Below are positions 11,015-23,470 of a stretch of DNA of 64,000 nucleotides, in pieces. The DNA comes from Juglans regia. Its lineage: Eukaryota > Streptophyta > Magnoliopsida > Fagales > Juglandaceae. The stretch lies in contig NC_049911.1 in assembly GCF_001411555.2 (NCBI RefSeq), positions 34,919,340-34,983,339 on the forward strand. Reading direction: 5' to 3'. Every line of letters starts with the position of its first letter. Within the stretch, counting starts at the first letter, position 1. The notes beneath the pieces are model-generated. The model searched no databases, was not told where the DNA came from, and was given only the letters and a program-made list of their open reading frames with translations. The translations under genes were made by a program, and so were the position numbers.

Positions 11015-14000
11015 ATGGATAGCGACACTGAAGAGTCGCCTAGGAAGAGGCAGAGAAAGAATCCCTTTTCTGGGGATTCATTTTCTCGCAAGGTCGGTTC
11101 TTTTTCACTATTACTACGTATTATTTGCATCCATAATTGTGCCCCCTATATTTATAGGGGCTTCAAACACCAATTACTAGTGTCAACTATGGTTGTGTAT
11201 GAACTAGATAATTGGTGTTTTTCACAGCTCCACAAAACCTAACGTCTTTGTTTGAAGAGAAATATTTTTTGGTGCTTAGAAGATCGCATATTGATCCTCT
11301 AATATATTGCAATTGATGTAACAATATCTCCTGGAAGAATGTCAAGTTTAACAGAATATGTTGTTTGTGATTGCTTGTCATCTATCATCCTTATGAGAAT
11401 GTTGTCTTCAACTCTATCTGTTACATTTTTAAGTCTGAGTTCTCTTTTTTCCCGTGATTGGCATTGTGCATTTCCTGTTGTTAGTACTATTCATTGGTGA
11501 TGAACGTTGGTATCTTTCATCTACTCTCTCTCTCTCTCTCTCTATAATCATACCTTATCTTGTAACAGAATCTTATGCAAGAGGAAGATATTCGATTGGA
11601 GACAACACGAGCTAGATGTACACAATCTCACTTTTTCTTATTAGTTTCTAAGTTAATCTATATGTCTGATGCTTATGGTATCAAGAAGAAATTGAGGTTT
11701 ATTCACACGTGACAGTTTCAAATGTTCTCAAGAGGCATGGAGAATTAACAGAGCGTCTTTCTAGGTAAGGCTTTCTCAGGAATTTTTATGGCTTCACCTT
11801 ATACTAGTACATGCATTCTAGCCGTAGTTTTAAGTTGCTAATTGATTGTGATGGAATTATGTAAGGCTATGGCTGCTGAAGCATACATGTTCTCATAATA
11901 TGATTTAGGAGCTTATATTAAAAGTTTTGGTGATCTTACTGATTTTTAATAGGGATTCTGACAAGATGATATTCGAGCGTCTACAAAAGGAATTTGAAGC
12001 TGCTTGTGCTTCTCAAACTGAAGGTAGCTTTGAATTTAATGTTTCATATTTCTTTTTGGTTAATGCTTTTGGAAAAGTTGCTTTGGTTGAACGATTATAC
12101 GCAGGAGCTATCTTTTCTCTATCTTTGGGGCATTTTTTTCCTTTTATTACATCTAATCATGCCTTTATGTTTTCTATGTGGCGCTACTTGATATGTAGTT
12201 TTGTGTCAGTTACTGGTTTGATGGTCCACCTTTTTAGAATTTTTAATTCTTATGTTTTCTATGGGTCTTACAACATTGGACAAAGAACCAATGGGGAACT
12301 TGGCAATTGTGCACATTTTTGTTGGCTTTAGTGCTATAACTTTAAAATCTAAATTGTTCCTTATCCCTATTTTTCCCATGAATGTTCTCTGCTCTAACTA
12401 AGAATTCATTTTTTTTCATTTTGGGTAGAGATTTCCTTAGATGGTGAAGAATGGAATGATGGGCTATTGGCAACAATAAGGGAGCGGGTATGGCTATGTT
12501 TTGAATATCTTTAGTTTTTTTATATTATTCTCTGTTATTGATTAATGGTTTGAATATCTTAACTGATTAATTGATATCTAATCTTCTATGTTATGCAGTT
12601 CCATGTTTCTGCTGGGCCTAATAAAATTCTTAATACGACTGATCTGGTTTTATCAGGTTCACATGGAAGCCGACAGAAAGGCAATGCCAGGGGACATAAA
12701 CATGGTGCCAGGTCCACATTTTCAGGAAAAAATTACATATAAAGTTGGCAGCAAGGTAATATTCCTTGTTACTAGCATAATTATTCCTTGTATGGCTGTA
12801 TGTAATCTGCTAGGCTGGCTTCCAAAATGGGAAGATTCTTTTATCACTTCTAGCATCATATGGTTATGCCATGTGTGTTACCCATTCTGGTTGCTTTCCC
12901 ACAAAGTGTTTAAGTTTTTATCTTGAAAAAGCTTAAGTTTGAAAATGTCACCAATCAAGTTTTGGAACAACATTGAAGATGACATGAAAATGTAACTGTC
13001 TTGTAGCAGATATCGAAGAAAAAGAAATGCAAATTTCTTTATTTTGCCACTTTGCCCCCAATGTTGGGAAAATATCGAAGAAAAAGAAATGCAAATTTAT
13101 TGGATTTTTGGAAGAAAATGTATTATGGCTTCAAAAGTTGGGAGCACCAAAAAGGAGGGGGGGGGGGTGTTTATTTAGTCTAATATTAAATATTTCAAAA
13201 ATGAACTATTTGGGCTAATTAGTTGCTAGTTGCAGCTTGCTCAACTTTTTTTTCGTCTGTTAATAGAAAATGCCTGAATCCAGATTAGGTATATAGGTGA
13301 GACTGATACAGGCTACAAATAAGGTCATTAATTATTGCTCTTGATACCACGTTATTCATTTATTAAGTTTGGATTTACAATGTTATGAACTATTGCTGTG
13401 TAATTGAGTCATTTATTAAATATCAAGTTGTATTGTCATATGAGCAGGTGATTTGTTGTTTGGAAGGGGCAAGAATCGGCATTCAATATGAGACGTCTTT
13501 TGCTGGTACTTTGTAGTGATTTAGTTATATAATCTTTTTACCAATAAATGGTTTCACCATTATAACATGACTGACAACAATTAATAATTTAAGTGCACGA
13601 ATGAGGCTGCTGTCAACATGAGTTGAATGTAGGGTAAACCATTTATCAAGAGCTTATTTGATCCCGGTCTGTCAGTTTGAATGCAGCAATTGCACAATAA
13701 GACACAAAAATTAGTAACAAAAGGAAAAAAAAAAAGAAGGAAGTTTTTCTTCTACAATATTGGGTTGTTGGAAGTTGTTTCCACCTCATTTGTTCATTGT
13801 GAAGAGAAACATGTGCAATTTTTTTTTTTTTTTTTTTGAAGTAAGAAAGAAAAGCATGTGCAATTTGTACCTATAAAAAAAACCTATAAAAAAACATGTG
13901 CAACTTGTGCACTAGTTGTTCCCTTTTCTATAGTAGTCTTTTTCAAGAAATACCATCCATCGAATAGATTGAGAACATAGAATATATGTTACATGTTACG

Positions 14001-17000
14001 AATGCTATGGTTTATTCATTTTGGGCTAACCGTCAGCTTAAGTCCTTGGAAAATCAACTCCTTTATTTCCATAATTTTGCAGGTGAAACTTGTGATCTAT
14101 ACCACTGTGTGCTTGAAAGTAAATCATTTCTTGAAAAGATGACTGTCCTTGAACACACAATTCCATTTTTTCTACCGATACGAGAAGCAGAAAATGATCT
14201 TCTCTCTTCCAACGCCATGGTAAGGTCGGTTGCCTGCATTTCCTTTGCTGACTTGATACTCCGCAATACTGTAATTTGTTGTAATTGCTGTTTTCAATTT
14301 TTTGTTTTCAGAAATTTATAGATTACGTTGGAGAACTTTTGCAGGCTTATGTGGATAGGCGCGAACAGGTATACTCTTGGTACATGTAAAAAAACATCAT
14401 AAAAATTATTTTATGGTATTCATATCTTGTGTTGGGCCAGAGCCAATTATTATCCACATACATGTATATAACTTAAGCTGAAAAACTTTTCAAAAATCCT
14501 CTCCGTACACTTCTTCGATGGGTTGTCTATTCCGGTGACTCCTTGCTAGAATCAGTCCCCTTTAGATTAGTCAAGCATGGGGTTCCTTAAGCATCTTTTA
14601 TTAGAGACGAAAGTTTTTGTTTTGTCATTGGAGGGAGGAAACTTATGTCCAATCGCGGAGAGGGGGAGGAAGGTTACTAAGGAGATTATGTTCAATCTTG
14701 CTAGTGCTCGGTGGTTGGCAAACACCGTAGAAGATTGTTTATTTTCAGGGGGAAGGAAGGTTTTTTATAAGACCTATAGGGATGGAGCCAAAGCTCTTTT
14801 TGCTCATAGGCGCTCTAATGCGTATGGGTGATTCTTGGAAGTTACAGATTATGGTGGTGGCACCGGTGGTCGTGGGCTGTTAGAAATCCTAGAAGGGGTA
14901 GAAGGCAAGGGATGGAAGTTGCTGGCAATGGAGCTGAAGTCTACTTTGTCAATGGGGGCTGCCTTTAAGCGGGCTCCTTTTTTGACTCCACGGCTGGACA
15001 GAGAGGAAGGCAAGGGTAAGGAGAAGGAGAGGCCATCATTCGTAGAGGTGGTCTTGGGTGGTGCGGGTAGCAGAAAGGAAGTGGTGGTTGGAAAAAACAA
15101 AAGAGGTGCTGGGGAGGGGAACACTCAAACAAAAATACAAAAGATGACAGAAATGTTGTACCTAAAATGGAGAGTGTGTCACTGTCATATGTCGGTGTAG
15201 TGGAAAGCAGAATGCAGGAGGCTCTGTTTTATTGGAAAGAGGAAGTTATCGGGGTAAAGGAGGAACTGAAAATACTTAGGAAGGAATTGGGAGTTTTGAC
15301 GTTCAGTTTAGAGAAAGGTTGGGGTATGGGCCTGGGCCAAGGCTTTGGGTCTCCAAAAGGGAAGAAGCCCTTCAGGCTTGCGATAGGAAAGACCAAAGTG
15401 GGGATGGGCTGGAAAGGCCCAAATCAGATGAGCTGGAAGGTGAAACAGTTTGGGCCCCTTTTTGAATTGGCCTCAACCTCTGGGCTCGTTACGAGTGATA
15501 TGAGGCCTGAGGCCCCTCTCTCGGGTGTGAGGCTAGAGAGCCCACCCATGACCATGCCTAGACTCGGGACTGTGCCTACGGACCCGGACCTGATACCCCA
15601 ATCCGAGGAGATACTCTCATCGACGACAACAACCCACCCACACACCTGCAACGCCTTCGATGCCAATTGGGCTCCGCAAATGGTTGGGCCGTCGGCCCTC
15701 GCAGTGGCACAGACTTCGCCGCTGGCCTCTTCTGGCTTGCCTCCTGCCTCCCTGACGGAGACAAGGTTCCCGACGTCGACACAGCCTATCACGTTGTCGT
15801 CGCAGATCTACCCCATGGATCACGGGGAGCAAACGGTTGGGCCGTCGGCCCTCGTGGTGGCACAGACTTCGCCGCCGACCTCTTCTGGCCTGCCAAAGCA
15901 GGCTATGGATCTGGTTTCAAAGGTCCTTAGTGTTTTCGAACATGCTGGGTATGCGCAACAAACAGTGAAGGGTGCTGGAGCAGGTGAAATGGATGGATCT
16001 TTGATATTGTTTGCAGATAACAGGGATGGGGAGGATTATACTATTCCTCTCAACTCTTTTCATCCCAATGCGTCAGATTGGGTAATCAAGAAAGCGATGG
16101 ATATTAAGCACTTGGTAGAGATTTCTTATGGGGATTTTGAGGCTGAATTTATGGCTTTACTTACAGCCGTGGAGGTTGTGAATGCCTAATCCAACTCCGA
16201 TCAAGCCTTGAGTCAGGCCAAAAAAAAAAGGAAAGAGAACTCAAAAAGACATCCAACCGAGAGCGTTGTAAGGAGAGGGGTAAAATGGTGGTCCCATGAA
16301 GCCAAAAATATTATCTTGGAATGTGAGGGGGCTGCATGATCTTATAAGCAGTTTCAAGTCATAAATTTACCTCGCCAATAGAAGGGGGATATCATATGTT
16401 TACAAGAGACTAAGTTGGAAGTTATTACTAGACAAATCGTTCGCAACCTATGGAGAGGGCAACATGTCGGATGGTATTACCTACCCAAAAAAGGAGCATC
16501 TAGGGGAGTTCTAATTATGTTTGACAAAAGGGTGGTGGAAAGGATGGAGGAGTTTGTGGGTGATCTTACTGTTGCATGCTCTTTTGTTAATCTAGAAGAT
16601 GGTCTCAAATGGGCATTTGTTGGTGTTTATGGCCCAAACATTGATTCGAAAAGAAGGTTTTTATGGGAAGAATTGGCGGGAGTTCTCAATTGGCGGGAGC
16701 TTCCAAGTTGCATTGGGAGGGGACTTTAATACATCACGCTTCCCAGGTGAAAGGTCGGGTGTATCCCGTATCTCTCCAGCCATGAGAGATTTTTCTAATT
16801 TCATCGCATAATAGGAGCTTGTGGACATTCCATTATCAGGAGGTACGCTTACCTGGTCCAATAACCGAGAATTTCTATCTTGGTCAAGGATTGATAGATT
16901 TTTTATAACTCCTGATTAGGAGTCTCACTTCCTGGATGTAGTTCAAAGAAGGTTATCCCGGTTATGCTCTGATCACTTCCCCATCATTTTAGATTGTGGA

Positions 17001-20000
17001 GGCATCCAAGGGAGTAGAAGGTATTTTAAATTTGAGCATATGTGGCTTAAAACTGATGGTTTTGTAGACAGGTCAGACTCTGGTGGACTTCTTACAGTTT
17101 CTATGACTCCCCAAGCTTCATTATGGCTAAGAAGTTGAAAGTGCTAAAACAAGATCTTAAGCAATAGAATGGACAAGTGTTTGGCAATGTGTTTTATTAG
17201 AGGCGTGCTCTTGTAGAGGAGATACAGGGCCTGGAAGGTGAGGATGCCAACATTCTGTCTAAACATGAAAAAACCCGCAAGAGTCAAGTAGTGGCGGAAC
17301 TTGAAAGAGTTACTTTGATGGATGAGATTTCATGGAGACAGAAGTCAAGAGTGCTTTGGCTTAAGGAGGGGGATAAGTGCACGAAATTTTTTCATAAGAT
17401 GGCTAATTCCCACAGGAGGAATAATGATATTGATACACTGATGGTAGATGGGGCAGTTTCTTCGGATCGATTAGTAATCAACAACCACATTGAACGATAT
17501 TATCAACAACTCCTATCGAAAGAACACAATTGGCGACCAAAAGTAGATGGTTTGTCTTTTTCTACATTAGACCAGCAGAGTGCAGGGTGGCTAGAAAGGC
17601 CATTTGAAGAAGAGGAATTGTATAGTGTAATCAAAGGTATGACAGGTGACAAGGCTTTTGGTCTTTGGGTTTCTTTCAAGCTTGTTGGGAGGTGGTCAAA
17701 AAGGATCTTATGCAAGTTTTTCATGAATTTCATGCTGACGCTAGATTTGAAAAGAGTATTAATGCTACATTTCTAGCCCTCATTTCCAAAAAGGTGGGGT
17801 CTAGGGATGTGAAAGACTATCGCCCCATTAGTCTTGTGAATGAGGTGTATAAGATTCTTTCCAAAGTGCTAGCAAATAGATTGAGCTCGGTGGTGGAAAA
17901 GCTAATCTCAAAGCCGCAAAATGCGTTTGTCAAAGGTAAGACAAATTCTAGATTCGGTATTTATTGCAAATGAGGTTTTGAACGGTCGATTGAAGTCTAG
18001 AGAACCAGGGTTACTTTGTAAGTTAGACATGGAGAAAGCTTATGACCATGTGAAGTGGCAGTTCTTACTTTACTTACTTGACATATGTGGTTTCGGGGGG
18101 AAATGGCAGAAATAGATAGAATTTTGCATCTCTTCAGTTCATTTCTCCATCTTGGTAAATGATTCACCGGTGGGTTTCTTTAACTCCTCTCGTGGCTTGA
18201 GGCAAGGAGACCCACTTTCTCCTCTACTTTTTTTATTTGCCATGGAGGCCCTTAGTAAGATGATTGAAGGCCTGGTAGACGGGGGGTTACTCTATGGATT
18301 TCCGGTAGGGAATGCTGAGCTCAACATTTCGCATCTGTTATTTGCTTATGACACTCTCATCTTTTGTGGTGCACACCTAGGTCAGGTTCAAGCCTTGAGG
18401 GCGCTACTTTTTTGTTTTGCTGTTGCGTCAGGGTTGAATATCAATCTTGCAAAATCGGAAATAGTGCTATTGGGGACTGTCCCTGATGTGGAGATTTTAG
18501 CTACTACCTTGGGATGCAAGATATTTTCGCTTCCTATGAAGTATCTTGGCTTACTTTTAAGTGCCTCCTTTAAATCTGTAAGGATTTGGAATGATGTGGT
18601 TGAAAGGGTGGAGCGCAGATTGGCTGCCTGGAAGAGGTTATACTTGTCGAAACGCGGTAGGCTGACTTTGATTAAAAGTACTTTTTCAAACTTACCCACT
18701 TACTTTTTGTCTTTGTTCCCGCTTTCCACAAAGGTGGCTAACTGCATTGAGAAGTTACAAAGGGATTTCTTATGGAGTGGTTTGGGAGAAGAATTCAAAT
18801 TTCACCTGGTTAATTGGTCAACAGTTTATACCCCAATTTCTGGGGGAGGGTTGGGGATTCGCCACTTGATGAAATTCAATCAAGCTCTTTTGGGTAAGTG
18901 GTTGTAGAGGTACCAAAACGAGAGGGAGGCCTTATGGAAGTCGGTTATTGATTCACAGTTCGGGGAAGCTTAGGGAGGATGGTGCTCGAATGAGGTACGA
19001 GGCACTCATGGAGTGGGGTTGTGGAAATACATTAGGAGCCTTTGGGGTACCTTTCAAGGACATGAACATTTTGTCGTGAGTGATGGTTCGCGTGTCCATT
19101 TTTGGTTTGATAAATGGTGTGGTAACTATTGTCTACGAGATACTTTCCCTGCTATCTTTGCGCTTGCTAGAGACAAGGAGGCATCGATTGCTGACCTTCT
19201 GGTTGTTTCAAACGGCACCCCTCAATGAAATATTGATTTTATTAGGACAGCCCAAGATTGGGAGTTGGATTCTATCATGAAGTTCTTTGCGGTTTTACAC
19301 TCCGCAAGTATTTCAGGGGGCACCGGAGACAAGATGCATTGAAATCATTCTAAGAAAGATATTTTCTCTATCAGTTCTTTCTACCAAAATCTTACGAACT
19401 CCAGAATGTCTATGTTCCCGTGAAAGAGTATTTGGTAGGCGAAAGCTCCTTCAAAACCAGCTTTTTTTGTTTGGACAGCATCTTTGGACAAGATCCTCAC
19501 TACAGATAACTTGAGGAAACGACGGTTTATTGTCCTAGAGTGGTGTTGTATGTGTAAGAAGCATGATGAGTCAGTTGATCATCTGCTTTTACACTGCGAG
19601 GTGGCCAAGGTTATGTGGGATGATTTTTTCTCAAGAGTTGGTTTGTCTTGGGTTATGCCTGGTAGATTGGTGAATTTCTTTGCAAGCTAGCGAGGACTAC
19701 ACGGCGATTTGCAGGTAGCGGCAATTTGGAGATTGGTACCAATATGCATGTGTTGGTGTATTTGGAGGGAGAGAAATGCTAGAAGTTTCGAAGATCAAGA
19801 GAGAACAATGGATGAGCTAAAACTTTTCTTTTTTAAGTCATTGTTCTTATGGGTGGGGGCCATAGTTTGTAACGGACTTAGTGTCCACGATCTTCTTCTT
19901 TCTATTGTAACCTCTAGCTAGGCGATCTTCATGTATACTTCCTGTGTACCTGGGCTTTGCATTTTTCTATGAATATAATATCTTTGACTACCTATAGAAA

Positions 20001-22085
20001 AAAAAAAACTTAAGCTGAAAATAAGTTTTTCAGTTAGGATTAAATTTTGAGCACGACATGCTATGCTGTTGTTCACAAAGATTGTATGATTGAAATTTTG
20101 TTTCTTGATATAATTATTTTGTTTTCTTGGTGCTTACGTTGAAACAATTGCATCACATCAATACTCCACATCTTCCCCTTATATACATTCTTCTGCCAAG
20201 TTTTATTTCTCATGCTTACTTTCAAAATCTGATGCTGATGCAGGTTCGGCTTATCAAGGAGTTGTATGGAAATCAAATTAGAGAATTGTATCATAGCCTT
20301 CCATACCACATGGTTGAATTTGTACTGGATGATTCTGATTGGTTGGTACATTTTATTCTCGTATCTGTTTCTCACTAAATGTGTTCTACTGTGTATCTTT
20401 TCCTTTTCCTTATCGCTTTTGGTTTTTTTTTTTATTGTACCCAGCTGATATTCTATTTGTACAACTAACATGATTTAACTAATTTCTTTGAAAATGGGTC
20501 TTTATGGCATTATGATTCAGTGATCATTACTATGGTTCTGAGAACAGATGGGCTTTTTATTATATAAGATGCCTCCTCACATATCTGATATAAATCTTGT
20601 ATACGTCCAAATGAATAAATAAATGACTTCAAGGAAAACCTGTTGTGACTATACTGAATGTTTGTACTTTTGTTGAGCCGTCTGACCGGTCGGTTGCAAT
20701 CTGGGGCAAGAGATGGTTGAGAGGGGCGGGCGATGCTACTGTTGGTGATCGTGCGGCCGGTGCTCGAGCGTAGGAGCCGCCTACGCAGTGGAGGCTGGTG
20801 TTCGTGCGAGAGCTGGGTGCTCGTGCCGTTTGGGCTCGTGAAGTCGATGCTTGCGGTGGACGAGCCATCTGGGTTCACGCCGGTGCTCGTGGTTCTATAG
20901 CTTTTATTGTGTTTATTATTGTAGTTTTTTGTTTTTTAGTAATTAATAAAAAAGAAAGGAAAAAACTAATTTACCCACCAATTTTTACCGCTCTACTTGA
21001 CCGCACGGGAATTAATTTTTTTTTTACTTGATGGTTAAGAAAGTGATTTTAAGTATATTGATGTATTTTTTTATTTTTTAAAATTTTTTAAAAAATGTGA
21101 ATAGAAAAATGAAAAGAAAAAAAAAAGTTGCAAAAGCAACTAGCGGTCAAAGTGAGTGGGCTACTTTGGGCGTGACTAAAAAAGAAATAGGCTAGTGGAC
21201 TTGGTGTTCATAGTAGCAGTGTCTCGTACTCTTCTTCCTTGGGAGGTCGGAGGGGGCTATTTAGTTCTGTTTTTGCATAGCGTTTTCTCTGTTATGAGAG
21301 AGTTTTTAGAAGTTAAAGACAATTTCTGCCACAAAAGAATTTGTGTGCTGGGATGCCCCAGAGCAGATGCGTAGTTTGACTTATAGTCCAGGTTTTTTTT
21401 TGTATTGATAAGTCATAGTTGTAACTTTGTGAGTATACTATAAGGAAGTGCATCCTTAGAATATTGTTTTATTTTGTTTATTTTTTGATTTGTTGAATTT
21501 GTGGTTTTCTTTGTTGCAGCAAGGTAACAGTAAGTCTTAGATATGCAGATCTTGTCTCTGTACTTCCTACTAGAATCAGAGTGCTTGCTTGGCCATCCAA
21601 GAAAAGTGGTATAGATGCAGAGACTATGAACAGGAAGGAAAATGGAGTGCTGGGAAGTCACCAAATTCCCGTTCGCTTATCATATGCAGAGGATGCTGTG
21701 CGAACCATGAGCTTACCTGAAGGTATCAACTTTCCAAATTATAAACATTTTTTTTACATGTATTGGTTTATTTCTGCCAATAGACATGAGGTCTCCCTCG
21801 TCCCACTGTCTCATATAAACTAGATTTGATCTGTAGCACAGTTTCACAGAAAGTTGTTAAGGGACTGATTTTTCCCCTTATTTAAACATTTTCAAGGCAC
21901 TTTTGTACTGGGCTTCTTGCAATTCTCTATGTATATGCTTAACTGCTCTCATGTATATCCTATGAATGCTTATGGTTTTTCTTTTTCATGGTTTTGTTTT
22001 CTGCTTTCCCATCCCAGCATTTGCGGAGATTGTGTTAAATCTGCCCCGAGCACTTCAGCAAATGTCACAACAGACTAGCAAATGA
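11015..22085 (+). CDS. CENPO: centromere protein O (CENP-O/Mcm21-like) kinetochore subunit
   Basis: Exons: 11015-11092, 11569-~11617, ~11686-11764, 11953-12023, 12429-12487, 12657-12755, 13448-13505, 14083-14219, 14312-14368, 20244-20341, 21520-21722, 22018-22085; about 350 residues. The protein starts [15 protein letters not shown] and has a charged N-terminal region likely to be a coiled coil. The conserved CENP-O domain follows: [107 protein letters not shown], and a C-terminal [14 protein letters not shown] helix. In the family CENP-O pairs with CENP-P in the inner kinetochore (COMA/CCAN). The 5.9-kb intron 9 holds a LINE. All junctions keep frame except exon 2/3, where the only GT donor found gives a TAA codon across the junction. 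The product call is based on family resemblance. Confidence 0.82.
14577..16189 (+). pseudogene. LINE ORF1-like region (broken)
   Basis: Two frame-0 segments (14577-14828 and 14832-15200) are separated by a TGA at 14829-14831, which lies between the conserved words HRRSNAYG and [11 protein letters not shown] shift to frame 2 near 15150-15200 leads into 15167-16189. The first part ([38 protein letters not shown]) resembles the N-terminal protein of plant L1 elements. The second part has a probable coiled coil ([18 protein letters not shown]) and a Pro/Ser/Thr-rich stretch with an internal duplication of VGPSALxVAQTSP. It probably bound element RNA when intact. No CCHC knuckle was seen. Confidence 0.7.
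16296..19921 (+). pseudogene. LINE ORF2 (endonuclease-reverse transcriptase-zf-RVT), inactivated
   Basis: Starts [15 protein letters not shown] at 16296 and shifts frame at once. Endonuclease words [36 protein letters not shown] and SDHFPIIL follow with interspersed stops. Reverse transcriptase words include [36 protein letters not shown] and [16 protein letters not shown]. The catalytic box, expected as FADD, reads FAYD (TAT at 18347-18349), so one catalytic Asp is missing. The longest intact stretch is 18152-18907. The zinc-binding RVT domain ([18 protein letters not shown]) is at ~19540-19600, with a tail reading [14 protein letters not shown]. Clearly non-functional. Confidence 0.9.
20655..21180. 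other. GC-rich block plus AT-rich repeat in CENP-O intron 10
   Basis: About 240 bases (20665-20905) are strongly GC-rich and built from variations on GGTGCTCGTG, in an otherwise AT-rich intron. They are followed by an inverted copy of an AT-rich repeat (20985-21180, CCGCTCTACTTGACCGC then ACTTGATGGTTAAGAAAGTG) that is related to copies at 40190-40540 and 54784-54992. Probably inserted mobile DNA; no TSD identified. Confidence 0.5.
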
Positions 22086-22580
22086 TTCTTGACTAACGTA
22101 TTCGGATTTGTACAAAGCTATAGCAGAAGACATTGGCTGGGGGTAGCTCTAACCTTTGCTTTAGCAAAAACGAGAGAGTACGGTTATCTTCGTTTCTCAG
22201 CACCAAGTCTAAAAAATCTCATTGCCAAGCCAATATTAGGATGGATATGGATTAGTAAATTTGTAGATAATTACCACTTTACTCTCATCTCTCTTAGCAA
22301 ATTTTTTGCCTTTTTTTTTTTTTTTTTTGGTCAGTGTAGTGCATATTAGTTTCATTTGAACACCGGGTGGAAATGATCTCAATAGATCAAGTGCATTCAT
22401 TTTGTTAACATTTTAGTAGTGTCCCTGAGATGGTCCCGCTGTTCTTGGCGATACAGTATTTTGTATACAGCTACAAGTAGATGGCCCTTTTCCTCATTCT
22501 TAATTCTCTTTATTTTTTTTTTAATGTATAAATTTTCCTCATCTCGAATATTCTAGTGGTATATGAATAATGTTTGCTCA

Positions 22581-22622
<42 letters not shown>
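22581..22622. repeat. compound (CT)n(CA)n microsatellite
   Basis: A CT run passes directly into a CA run, about 42 bases in all. Confidence 0.95.
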
Positions 22623-22623
<1 letters not shown>

Positions 22624-23287
22624 GTATATATATTAGTAGTAAGAAATATTGAAGAATTTACTTCATTTATCTATCTCTCATGTGATATTCTCATTGAAGT
22701 ACAGAGTCTGTCTCTGATCCGCCAAACCTAGGATTCCAACCCTTAGACCCACTAAGCAGTAAAATTAAGCTCTTCCCCAAGACAGAGACATTAGCAAGGC
22801 TCTTTTAACTTGGACAGACACCAAATTCATATTCTCTTACATCCGATATGCATAACTCTGTTCTAGGTTACTCAATGGCCGTTATTTGCTGTTTATTTTC
22901 ATTTCTATATATTTAGGGCAGATTTGGACGATTCCTATAAATTATTGGCTTGGCAGTTGTCGGTGAAATTATTTTATTTATTTAATCCCAACGGTTGGTA
23001 CATGGGAGGATGATTGTCGGTGCAAAAATGTTCCCTGTATGGTATATAGAGTTTAAATGCATTTATTTAAGGCGCGTCTCAGCCGTTCGTTTTCCTTATT
23101 AAAGAGGAAGAGAGATTTTTGCACATGGTGTCTTCTCGTGAACCATGGTGACTGTTATTGCATGTGTTATTGAAGAGATGCTTTTCCACCGAAAGGTTAC
23201 ATTTCACAAGAGATGTTTGGTCTATTAAAGCCTATTCTATAGGGTCTATCTACTATACAAGGGAAGGTACTGATGTTCGCTCTACCG

Positions 23288-23470
23288 TATGTTCATTTGG
23301 ATTGAGAAATCATCTCATTTTATTATTATAATTTTTTTAAATTTTAATTCAATTTTTTTAAATTTTAAAATCATAATAATATTAAAAAATAATATTTTAA
23401 TAATATTTTATTTTATTTTTAATTTTTATTTAAAAATATCTTATCTCATCTTATTATTTAAATGGACTAA
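23288..23470. mobile_element. AT-rich MITE (family 1, copy D)
   Basis: Begins GTTCATTTGGATTGAGAAATCATCTCAT and ends CTTATCTCATCTTATTATTTAAATGGAC. The core shares AATAATATTAAAAAATAATATTTTA with copy A. Ends are approximate. Confidence 0.65.

Larger units (their letters stand above)
14485..20007 (+). mobile_element. degenerate L1-type LINE retrotransposon inserted in CENP-O intron 9
   Basis: About 5.5 kb flanked by a perfect 14-bp target duplication (ACTTAAGCTGAAAA at 14471-14484 and 20008-20021), ending in a short poly(A) run. It carries an ORF1-like region, an apurinic endonuclease, a reverse transcriptase and a C-terminal zinc-binding RVT domain in that order, in the same orientation as CENP-O. 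The 5' part appears present, so the insertion may be near full length. Several stops and frameshifts make it inactive. Confidence 0.93.

Noticed and set aside
15424..15832. minus-strand frames of 68-122 codons
   Set aside because: Antisense shadows of the LINE ORF1 region.
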